Positions 55,471-62,597 of a stretch of DNA of 64,000 nt are shown here, one piece after another. Each line of letters opens with the position of its first letter. Positions within the stretch are counted from its first letter, which is position 1. The notes beneath the pieces were generated by a model, which did not search any database, was not told the DNA's origin, and saw only the letters and a program-made list of their open reading frames with translations. The DNA is from Desulfamplus magnetovallimortis. GTDB lineage: Bacteria > Desulfobacterota > Desulfobacteria > Desulfobacterales > Desulfobacteraceae. Made by a program: the position numbers and the translations under genes. The stretch lies in contig NZ_LT828541.1 in NCBI RefSeq assembly GCF_900170035.1, forward strand, positions 282,555 to 346,554, in the 5' to 3' direction.

Positions 55471-55555
55471 GAGGGCTGGGGGGTGAGATTTCATAGCTAC
55501 AATTTACGCCGGATATTCTAAAAAGGGTTCACTCAAAACAATAAGGAATATATTT

Positions 55556-56620
55556 ATGACACCTGTCCAGGGACATCTTGAAATAATGGACAAAGGCTAT
55601 GGTTTTCTGAGGAATATTGATCAAAATTACACTCCTGACGCAACCGACACCTATGTTTCAAACCATCTGATAAAAAAATACCGTCTTAGAGAAGGAAGCT
55701 TTATTGCAGGGTCAGGAGCAAAAAAAAATCCAAACAACAAAAATTTTGCACTTACTGCAATTGAAACAATTAACTCCCTTTCTTTTGATGAGTTCAGCAA
55801 AACAACAATATTGCAGGATCAGATCAGTATAAACCCGTTTGAAAGATTTCAACTGACTCAGGATTCCACTGACACCATGGGCAAAGCTCTTGATATGATT
55901 ATACCCATTGGAATGGGACAGCGTGGATTGATTATTTCTCCACCTAAATCAGGGAAAACCACCATACTTAGACATATGGCCAACTCCGTTCTTACAAATC
56001 ATTCTGATACAGATGTCTTTGTTCTGCTTGTTGATGAGCGTCCTGAAGAGGTTACTGACTTCCAGAGAGGACTTAAAGGTGCACAGGTGCTATTTTCGTC
56101 ATCTGACCAGCAGATCGCCCAACATATGAGAATGACAAGGCTTGCAATGCACAGCGCCATATGCTGTGCTGAGGCTGGTCGCAACGCTGTGATTTTCATT
56201 GATTCCCTCACAAGAATGACCCGTGCCTTTAACTCGGAAACCCAAAGCCACGGCCGCACCATGACAGGAGGACTTGGTATTAATGCAATGGAAATTCCGC
56301 GAAAAATTTTCGGTGCTGCCCGAAAAGTTGAAAATGGTGGTTCTCTTACCATAATTGCAACGATTCTTATTGACACGGGAAGCAGGATGGATGACATTAT
56401 CTACCAGGAGTTCAAGGGCACAGGCAACATGGATCTGGTGCTCAGTCGGGAGTGTGCTGAACATAGGGTATGGCCTGCCATCAATATCCATCAGTCAGGT
56501 ACCAGAAAAGAAGCGCTTCTCATGGATCAGGATGAGTATGACAAGATTATATCCATAAGAAGGGAAGTTGCAGAGCTTGATGAAGTGTCGGCAATGTCAA
56601 GATTGATTGAACTGATATAA
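55556..56620 (+). CDS. Short Rho-type transcription terminator lacking the N-terminal helical domain
   Basis: 354 residues, against about 415-420 for standard Rho. The sequence starts in the OB-fold RNA-binding domain (GHLEIMDKGYGFLRN aligns with Rho near residue 52) and lacks the roughly 50-residue Rho_N helical domain. An AAGGA ribosome site eight to ten bases before the ATG supports this start. The ATPase core is present: PPKSGKTTILRHMA (Walker A), VDERPEEVTDFQRG, AVIFIDSLTRMTRAFN (Walker B), GAARKVENGGSLTIIATILI and the arginine-finger region SGTRKE. The Q-loop region (GLKGAQVLFSSSDQ) departs from the usual KGEV-STFDEP. It may be a second, specialised Rho. Its TAA stop is shared with a family B repeat. 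Confidence 0.88.
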   Translation: MTPVQGHLEIMDKGYGFLRNIDQNYTPDATDTYVSNHLIKKYRLREGSFIAGSGAKKNPNNKNFALTAIETINSLSFDEFSKTTILQDQISINPFERFQLTQDSTDTMGKALDMIIPIGMGQRGLIISPPKSGKTTILRHMANSVLTNHSDTDVFVLLVDERPEEVTDFQRGLKGAQVLFSSSDQQIAQHMRMTRLAMHSAICCAEAGRNAVIFIDSLTRMTRAFNSETQSHGRTMTGGLGINAMEIPRKIFGAARKVENGGSLTIIATILIDTGSRMDDIIYQEFKGTGNMDLVLSRECAEHRVWPAINIHQSGTRKEALLMDQDEYDKIISIRREVAELDEVSAMSRLIELI

Positions 56621-56879
56621 CGTACATGGCGGATTACCGCCACAATCGAAGGGATGAAAGTCATTTTCAAAACAGGCTGTTACCAAGACTTTCATATAAC
56701 GTACATGGCGGATGTCCGCCACAATCGAAGAAATGAAAGTCGTTTTAAAAACAGCTATTTATTGAGACTTTCATATAAAACGTACATGGCGGATACCTGC
56801 CACAATCTAAGGAGTGAAAGTCGTTTTTAAAACAGGCTGTTACAGAGACTTTCATATAAAACATTCATGGCTGATAAAT
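56617..56879 (+). repeat. Repeat family B, tandem array of three and a partial fourth
   Basis: Head-to-tail copies start near 56619, 56698 and 56779 (period about 80 bases). Each reads ACGTACATGGCGGAT, CCACAATC-AA, ATGAAAGT, ACAG...GACTTTCATATAA. A truncated fourth (ACATTCATGGCTGATAAAT) ends at the pbpC stop. The array fills the whole gap between the convergent rho and pbpC genes. Confidence 0.93.
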
Positions 56880-59330
56880 TTACCTTCCTGAAATGACAGA
56901 AAACATCACCATATCACTCTCTCCTGAATCATCTGCTGCCACAAGCTGATAGCGACCGGGCTTTGGCATTGGCAATATGACTGTTCCATTTTTATGGGAA
57001 GTTGCCACACTCTCCCTGTTGAGAAACCAGTGTATCTTTCCCCATCCCCCAATAGTTGTAAGGGGAATGGATGATGACTCAGCATCCTCTCCAGGTGGGC
57101 ATAAAATCACACTCTCATCACCCACAGATGCTATCTGAAGAGCACCTGAAGAAAATGAAGCAAGATCAGGACAATCCGGTGAAGGAGGCGGAATTCTGTT
57201 TCTGTTTTTCCACTCTGACGGCAGCCATGCATCCACGCTCTCGGGCCATAAAGCTACAGAAATCATTTTGACACCGTTGCATGACGGCTGCGCCCTTTCA
57301 CCACGGCTGTTGACCCACATTGTTTTCAACAGAGAGCCTTTTCCGGAAGTTTTGTCTATCAAGGTAACAGGAACCTTTCCCTCCACTATCCAGGCTTCAT
57401 ATTTTTTAAGACAGTTTACCCCACAGTGCGACATATGAGGCTTAAATGAATGGGATGACGTAGGAATTGACCTTGTAGAGCCACAGTGCGACATATGAGG
57501 CTTAAATGCATTGCCAAGGGGCCAGCAAATGGTCTCTTTTTTTACGCTGTCAGGCATTTTTTTACAAAAATCCGACTGGGGCAGAGAGTCAACAATCCTC
57601 TTCAGAAGAGGCAGTGCAGTAACTGCACCATATTGCCCGGGCACAGGTGTTCCATCCGGCCTGCCGACCCATACCCCTGCAATATATTCCCCCATGATTC
57701 CCACAGCCCAGGCATCCCTGAAACCATAGCTTGTACCGGTTTTCCATGCCACAGGTACATGCCCTGCAAGTTGGTCTATCCCTTCATATCCAGGGAAAGG
57801 CTGGGTCAAAATATCTTTTATAACCCATGCAGCCCCGGGGGAGAGAAGATAGCGACTGTTTTCTGATTTTTCATCTCTTCCTGATGTAGAATCAATTTTC
57901 ATTACAGCTTTTGATGCAACTCCATCCCTTACAAAAGCTGTGTAAAGAGTGACAAGGGACTCAAGATTTGTACCTGCCCCCCCCAATATAATACTAAGAT
58001 TTGGCCTACCCTGAAACTCAAGGGTTGCACCTCCATTTTTAAGTCTATCGTGGAAATGATGGGGACCATAGGCTTCAAGCACCTGGACAGCAGGTACATT
58101 CAAAGAGTGCCTCAAAGCCTCAGTAACAGTTACAGGTCCCATAAACTCTCCTGTGAAATTTTCCGGTTCATAGGCAGCATTAAAACGTGGTGTATCCAGA
58201 AGAAGTGAATGAGAATGTATCAATCCATCATCAATGGCTGCGCCATAGAGAAATGGTTTAAGGGTAGAACCTGGGGAGCGAATGGCCTGGATCATATCAA
58301 CATGCCCTTTTCTCTCAATGCTTGTAAAATCCGCAGAACCCACATATACCATGACCTCCATGCTTTTGCAGTCAACCACAAGGGCTGCACCGGACTGAGC
58401 AGGCATTGAAGAGACGTAATTTTTTACAATTTCTTCAATATGCACCTGAAGATCAAAATCAAGGGTAGTACGAATCAAAGACTCACCAGCATCCTGAAAA
58501 TGGAGCCTGCGGGCGGCAAGGGGAGCAATTACTGGAGGAGTGAATCTTAAGGCAACCACAGGTTCTCTTTTTGCGTCAGCAACTGTTGCGGCTGACCAGA
58601 CTTTGATCTTTTCAAGCCTGTCAAGAACCTTATCACGGGCATTTTTTGCCCGTTCCGGATGGCGATCAGGCCTGTAATAACTTGGGGCCTGGGGCAGAAC
58701 TGCAAGAAGAGCAGCCTCTGCATGGGAAAGCTCTAAGGCATCTTTTCCAAGCCATGTATATGCTGCTGTTTTAATCCCTTCAATATTGGAACCAAAGGGT
58801 GCATGGGTAAGGTAGAGATTTAAAATCTCTTTTTTTGTAAAATGCAATTCAAGCTGCAGTGCCCTGAAAAGCTGCAACAGTTTGACTCTTAAACCTTTTC
58901 CATTTTCTTGTATGTTAAAATCATTGATGAAAAAAATCCGTGCAACCTGCATTGTAAGTGTTGAGCCCCCGGAGACAACTCTTCCTGCTCTACTATTCTG
59001 GATTGCAGCTCTTATGACTGATAATGGATTAAACCCGGGATGATAGTAAAACCAGCGATCCTCATAATTAAGAAGGGCCTGGATATATAAAGGAGAGACC
59101 TGATCAATTGATGCAGGATAACGCCAGATTCCTCTTTCATCGGCAAAAGCCCGCAAAGGTGTTCCATCTGATGCGGTCACAACTGTTGAAATAGGTCTGT
59201 TTTCAAGAAAAAGAGGAAACAAGCGGTCAAGAACAAGAAAAAAGAAAAGAGAATATACAACTGAAACCATAATAAAACTAAAAAAAAAGGGTGCTATAAA
59301 ACTCAAAACAACAGATCTAATATAACTCAT
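56880..59330 (-). CDS. pbpC: Penicillin-binding protein 1C
   Basis: 816 residues. One N-terminal membrane helix (FIAPFFFSFIMVSVVYSLFF) anchors a glycosyltransferase domain (YEDRWFYYHPGFNPLSVIRA, GGSTLTMQVAR) and a transpeptidase domain with SPGSTLKPF (SxxK), HSLNVPAVQ (SxN) and AWKTGTSYGFRDAW (KTG). The C-terminal beta domain is that of the PbpC family. Near residue 620-650 the phrase FKPHMSHCG occurs twice because of a 60-bp duplication (57421 and 57481). The usual partner gene for an alpha-2-macroglobulin is not present. Confidence 0.94.
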   Translation of the reverse strand: MSYIRSVVLSFIAPFFFSFIMVSVVYSLFFFLVLDRLFPLFLENRPISTVVTASDGTPLRAFADERGIWRYPASIDQVSPLYIQALLNYEDRWFYYHPGFNPLSVIRAAIQNSRAGRVVSGGSTLTMQVARIFFINDFNIQENGKGLRVKLLQLFRALQLELHFTKKEILNLYLTHAPFGSNIEGIKTAAYTWLGKDALELSHAEAALLAVLPQAPSYYRPDRHPERAKNARDKVLDRLEKIKVWSAATVADAKREPVVALRFTPPVIAPLAARRLHFQDAGESLIRTTLDFDLQVHIEEIVKNYVSSMPAQSGAALVVDCKSMEVMVYVGSADFTSIERKGHVDMIQAIRSPGSTLKPFLYGAAIDDGLIHSHSLLLDTPRFNAAYEPENFTGEFMGPVTVTEALRHSLNVPAVQVLEAYGPHHFHDRLKNGGATLEFQGRPNLSIILGGAGTNLESLVTLYTAFVRDGVASKAVMKIDSTSGRDEKSENSRYLLSPGAAWVIKDILTQPFPGYEGIDQLAGHVPVAWKTGTSYGFRDAWAVGIMGEYIAGVWVGRPDGTPVPGQYGAVTALPLLKRIVDSLPQSDFCKKMPDSVKKETICWPLGNAFKPHMSHCGSTRSIPTSSHSFKPHMSHCGVNCLKKYEAWIVEGKVPVTLIDKTSGKGSLLKTMWVNSRGERAQPSCNGVKMISVALWPESVDAWLPSEWKNRNRIPPPSPDCPDLASFSSGALQIASVGDESVILCPPGEDAESSSIPLTTIGGWGKIHWFLNRESVATSHKNGTVILPMPKPGRYQLVAADDSGESDMVMFSVISGR

Positions 59331-59331
59331 T

Positions 59332-59413
59332 TATATGAAAGTCCCCGCAAATGGCTGTTTTTATAAAGACTTTCAACACTTCGATTGTGACGGTGAACCG
59401 CCATGTTGGTTAT
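59332..59413 (-). repeat. Repeat family B, inverted copy
   Basis: On the minus strand: TATAACCAACATGGCGGTTC, CACAATCGAAGTGTTGAAAG, and GGGGACTTTCATATA. It lies between pbpC and ybaK and adjoins the pbpC start codon. Confidence 0.85.
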
Positions 59414-59447
59414 AAAAACAACATGATAGTTGAAACCTGAAGAGGCA

Positions 59448-59915
59448 TTATTGGCATATTGCTGCATATTCTCCATTGACAAGCCTTATTAAATCTTCCG
59501 GATCAAGCTCAATCTCAAGCCCTCTTCGGCCGGCACTTACATATATTGTCGGAAATTCCTTTGCGGAAATATCAAGTATGGTTAAAAGCCTTCTCTTCTG
59601 GCCAAGGGGACTGACTCCGCCCAATACATAACCTGTTGAACGTTCCACGTCTGCCCCGTCTGCCATCACAGCCTTTTTAGCCCCTGCTGCTTTTGCCATG
59701 AGTTTCATGTCAAGCTTTAACGACACAGGTACAATACCCACAGCAAGGCGTTGGCCATCAAAGTTAACCACAAGGGTTTTAAATACCCTTGATTGATCCA
59801 CTCCCATTTTTTGAGCTGCTTCCAGGCCATAGGCTCCGGATGAAGGGTCATGGCTGTACTTGTGAATTTCAAACGGAATTTTTGCTTTTTTTGCAAACTT
59901 AACTGCTGGTGTCAT
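59448..59915 (-). CDS. ybaK: Cys-tRNA(Pro)/Cys-tRNA(Cys) deacylase YbaK
   Basis: 155 residues, single-domain YbaK/EbsC trans-editing factor that hydrolyses mischarged aminoacyl-tRNA. The family pattern is complete: FEIHKYSHDP, VFKTLVVNFDGQ, AVGIVPVSLKLDMKLMAKAAG, TGYVLGGVSPLGQKRRLLTI, and the C-terminal IYVSAGRRGLEIELDPEDLI. The catalytic lysine of the family is expected in VFKTL. It follows the MetE-like gene by 12 bases, suggesting one transcript. Confidence 0.94.
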   Translation of the reverse strand: MTPAVKFAKKAKIPFEIHKYSHDPSSGAYGLEAAQKMGVDQSRVFKTLVVNFDGQRLAVGIVPVSLKLDMKLMAKAAGAKKAVMADGADVERSTGYVLGGVSPLGQKRRLLTILDISAKEFPTIYVSAGRRGLEIELDPEDLIRLVNGEYAAICQ

Positions 59916-59927
59916 AACAACTTTTCA

Positions 59928-61046
59928 TTATAGGCAATAGTGTTTTCGTATGGCACAGGAGAGATCCCTGACAAGCTCCAGAACCTTTAAGGCATGTGCA
60001 GGGTCAAGGGAGCCGGTACCACAGCTTGGTGTAATAAGTGTTTGTGACAATATTTTTCTTTCATCTATTCCCAGTGCTTTTATCTGTTCAAGCTCTCCTT
60101 GCCACATTTCAAATAGCTTTTCAGAAGAGGCAGCCTCAATGTGCTCAGGGCTTGATGTGGGCACAATACCCCATGCCAGAATCCCTCCACGAAGAATAAA
60201 ATCCTTTAAATGGTCCCTGTATAGAATAACCCTGTCAAAAAATGACCAGGCATCAAAATTTATGATATCAGTTCCGGATTCAAAGGCAAGTGACCAGTCT
60301 CCGTTTGCACATATGTGAATGCCGGCAATGCCGCCTGCTGCATGTACTGCATCAATGCATTCACCCAGAGATTCTACAATCTGCTCACGGCTGATACTGA
60401 TATAGGTTGAGGAGCCAAAGCCCACCACCCCTGGCTCATCAAAAAATATTATTGGCTTTTGCCGGCTCTTCAATGCCAAAAGAGTTCGTACCTGCCATGC
60501 CGCATTCATGGCAACCTGTTTTATCACCACATCCCGAAGGCGCTCATCATAAAAAAGAAGTTTTCCTGCTTCATCCTTTACCCCAATACCCATTGTAATC
60601 GGGCCTGTAACCTGCCCTTTAAGTGAAACAGGAACATTGGGCAGTTTACTGATTATCTTCATAAATGATGAAAAACCCCGAGCAGTTGTGTCAGTGAGGG
60701 CAAATCGGCATTCACTGTCCAAATTATAATCTTGAAGTGCATCATAAAAGGCCATATAATCTTCATAAAAAGCAAGAAGTTCATCCTCAAAACTGCTGGA
60801 TTGTGTATCAATAAAAAAATCGTCTCCCCTGCGTTTCAACCCGGGCATCCCGGGCAGAAACTGGTATAACATCCCCTCTTCCCTGTATATCGGCAACTGA
60901 ATCCACAACGGGATTTCCGGCGTATATTCAAGCATTAGACGTGTGGCTTCATCATGGTCTTCAATTGGAAGACTTCCCACAAGAAGTGGAAGGCAATCCG
61001 GAGAAAAGGAAAGTGATCCTGATATATTTGTCATTTTATATTCCAT
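59928..61046 (-). CDS. Methionine synthase II-like protein (UROD/MetE barrel)
   Basis: 372 residues, matching only the C-terminal catalytic barrel of MetE, so a stand-alone core-type methyltransferase. LLVGSLPIEDHDEA is the N-terminal start of the barrel. Zinc ligands are suggested by GIHICANGDW (H and C) and LITPSCGTGSLDP (C). SLKGQVTGPITMGIGV is the family substrate loop. Such short proteins in anaerobes may methylate homocysteine from a corrinoid protein rather than folate. The start codon abuts a family E repeat; the alternative ATG at 61034 is possible. Confidence 0.85.
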   Translation of the reverse strand: MEYKMTNISGSLSFSPDCLPLLVGSLPIEDHDEATRLMLEYTPEIPLWIQLPIYREEGMLYQFLPGMPGLKRRGDDFFIDTQSSSFEDELLAFYEDYMAFYDALQDYNLDSECRFALTDTTARGFSSFMKIISKLPNVPVSLKGQVTGPITMGIGVKDEAGKLLFYDERLRDVVIKQVAMNAAWQVRTLLALKSRQKPIIFFDEPGVVGFGSSTYISISREQIVESLGECIDAVHAAGGIAGIHICANGDWSLAFESGTDIINFDAWSFFDRVILYRDHLKDFILRGGILAWGIVPTSSPEHIEAASSEKLFEMWQGELEQIKALGIDERKILSQTLITPSCGTGSLDPAHALKVLELVRDLSCAIRKHYCL

Positions 61047-61140
61047 AGTGCTTCTTCAAGTTTAAATTGTCGGGTGACTTTTAAGGCTTTTCAAAGATTC
61101 AAGGCATTTTCTACCCGACAATCAAACCTTGAAAGAACAC
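61047..61140. repeat. Repeat family E, copy 4
   Basis: AGTGCTTCTTCAAGTTTAAA ... ATTGTCGGGT and ACCCGACAATCAAACC ... GAAAGAACAC form a nearly perfect inverted repeat. It occupies the whole upstream side of the MetE-like gene. Confidence 0.85.
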
Positions 61141-61167
61141 AGATAATTTGTCTTTCGGGCAAACTGA

Positions 61168-61671
61168 TTACATCCTATGCCTTACCCCAAGCCCGTTCAA
61201 AAATTTTTTAAGATACTGGTCACCGCATACCTTATAGTTTTTATGCCCATCTTTTCTGAAAATAGCTGTCAATTCACCTTTTGACATGTTAACTCCGCCA
61301 AGTCTGAAAATATCAAGCATACTATCCTGTTGCAGTTCCAGCGCAATCCTTAGTTTTTTCAAAATCATATTATTGGTAAGTTGAAAGGTTTTTCCACCAC
61401 CTGAATTATGACCTGATTTACTGCTCTGAAAAGATGAACCGGCAGACTCTTCAGCTTTCTGACCTCTGTTATAGACAATCAGCGCATCAAGAAACAGCTC
61501 CAGAAGATCATCTCCACACTGCACATATCCATCATCACCCTCTTTTTTCAAAAGATGACGCAACTGCTCTTCAGCCATATTGCAACCGGCCATACTGAAA
61601 ATTTTTACCATGGTGGTGTCAGGTATATCCAGTGCGTAACGGAAACGGCGCAATATATCATTGTTTTCCAT
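61168..61671 (-). CDS. DUF1456 family protein (YehS-like)
   Basis: 167 residues made of two homologous helical DUF1456 domains: residues 1-70 (NNDILRRFRYALDIPDT, CNMAEEQLRHLLKKEGDDGY) and about 100-165 (NNMILKKLRIALELQQ, VNMSKGELTAIFRKDGHKNY). They are joined by a serine/glycine-rich linker. The family is widespread but of unknown function. It lies between repeats of families E and F. Confidence 0.92.
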   Translation of the reverse strand: MENNDILRRFRYALDIPDTTMVKIFSMAGCNMAEEQLRHLLKKEGDDGYVQCGDDLLELFLDALIVYNRGQKAEESAGSSFQSSKSGHNSGGGKTFQLTNNMILKKLRIALELQQDSMLDIFRLGGVNMSKGELTAIFRKDGHKNYKVCGDQYLKKFLNGLGVRHRM

Positions 61672-61690
61672 AAAAACTCCCTGTTTAAAA

Positions 61691-61798
61691 AGATCTCAAG
61701 AGTCCTAACTTCTCAAATCAACCACCACATATTGTTCTTTCAATTCTCTGAAAAATACTATCTGTGGTCTCCATTAAGAGAACTTATGACTTACGAGA
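61691..61798. repeat. Repeat family F, copy 2
   Basis: AGATCTCAAGAGTCCTAACT ... GTGGTCTCCATTAAGAGAAC + TTATGACTTACGAG, closely matching 32143-32255. It lies upstream of the DUF1456 gene. Confidence 0.8.
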
Positions 61799-61847
61799 AA
61801 AAGATCAGGTGATGAGAAATTTTCTTCTCTCAAATCTTCTTTTTTTC

Positions 61848-62156
61848 CTATTTACTGCCTGGTGCACAAAATGGAGCCACCATTGCCTGTCTGATCTCAA
61901 TTGTTTTCCACACATCCCCTGTAACATAAGGTTCTCTGTTGAGCCATTCACTTTCAAGGGCTTCACGGGAATCAAAATCGCAAACAATCATTGAGCCGCA
62001 CATTTTACCCTCGTCATTGAGGATTGCAGCAGCATAAAGCCACTTTCCACTCTCATGCATTTCTGAAGCCATATTCAGATGAGCTTCCCTGACATTCATT
62101 CTTCGTTCCAGCGCTCCATCATCGGTTCCGTCATATCCTGTTACAATGAACTGCAT
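61848..62156 (-). CDS. YCII-related domain protein
   Basis: 102 residues, a compact ferredoxin-like YciI fold. Signature parts are MQFIVTGYDG, REAHLNMASEMHESGKWLYA (with the conserved histidine), GSMIVCDFDSREALESEWL (with the conserved aspartate) and PYVTGDVWKTIEIRQ. Family members are small cytoplasmic proteins of mostly unknown role; some act in ring cleavage or hydrolysis. AAGGAGG precedes the ATG. The gene stands alone on the minus strand. Confidence 0.93.
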   Translation of the reverse strand: MQFIVTGYDGTDDGALERRMNVREAHLNMASEMHESGKWLYAAAILNDEGKMCGSMIVCDFDSREALESEWLNREPYVTGDVWKTIEIRQAMVAPFCAPGSK

Positions 62157-62270
62157 AACACCCTCCTTAGGATAAAAAATTGTTTAGATTCAAGTATGGC
62201 TGATAAATGTGACAAGATATCAAAAAAAAAGAATATCCGCAAAAAAATTCATTAAAAATTAAAATTATTA

Positions 62271-62310
62271 TTGACTATCCTGTGTGATAGTGTAATGAAT
62301 ATATATTCAT
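62271..62310 (+). promoter_or_regulatory. Promoter region with two palindromes upstream of the acyl-CoA dehydrogenase
   Basis: TTGACT (62271) begins a promoter-like stretch, with TAATGA at 16 bases. ACTATCCTGTGTGATAGT (62274-62291, a 6-bp inverted repeat) overlaps the spacer, and ATGAATATATATTCAT (62295-62310) is a perfect 16-bp palindrome. The arrangement fits a repressor site over a promoter. The rest of 62157-62597 is AT-rich and shows no gene. Confidence 0.45.
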
Positions 62311-62597
62311 TTTTGATTTCAACTGATCACAGCAGTTATATAGCAGTTATTCTGATTTAAAGGCTGTCATAAAAAAACAGGTCAGAAAACTTAAATTTTA
62401 TATATAACATAGATATATCAGTTATTTATTTTAATTAATGACAAAATACTGATAAAAAATTAAAGTATGATTTCACCTTTAAATGTCATTAAGCACCTCA
62501 TTGAAGCGCCTAAAAAATTCATGAGGAAACATTCAATCATCTTTCCGATGGCATAAAGGGTTAAAACTCTAATTCATTTAAAAAAGGGGTTAAAAAA

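Noticed and set aside
56617-56879. Insertion sequence
   Set aside because: The family B array has no transposase frame and is best described as tandem palindromic repeats.
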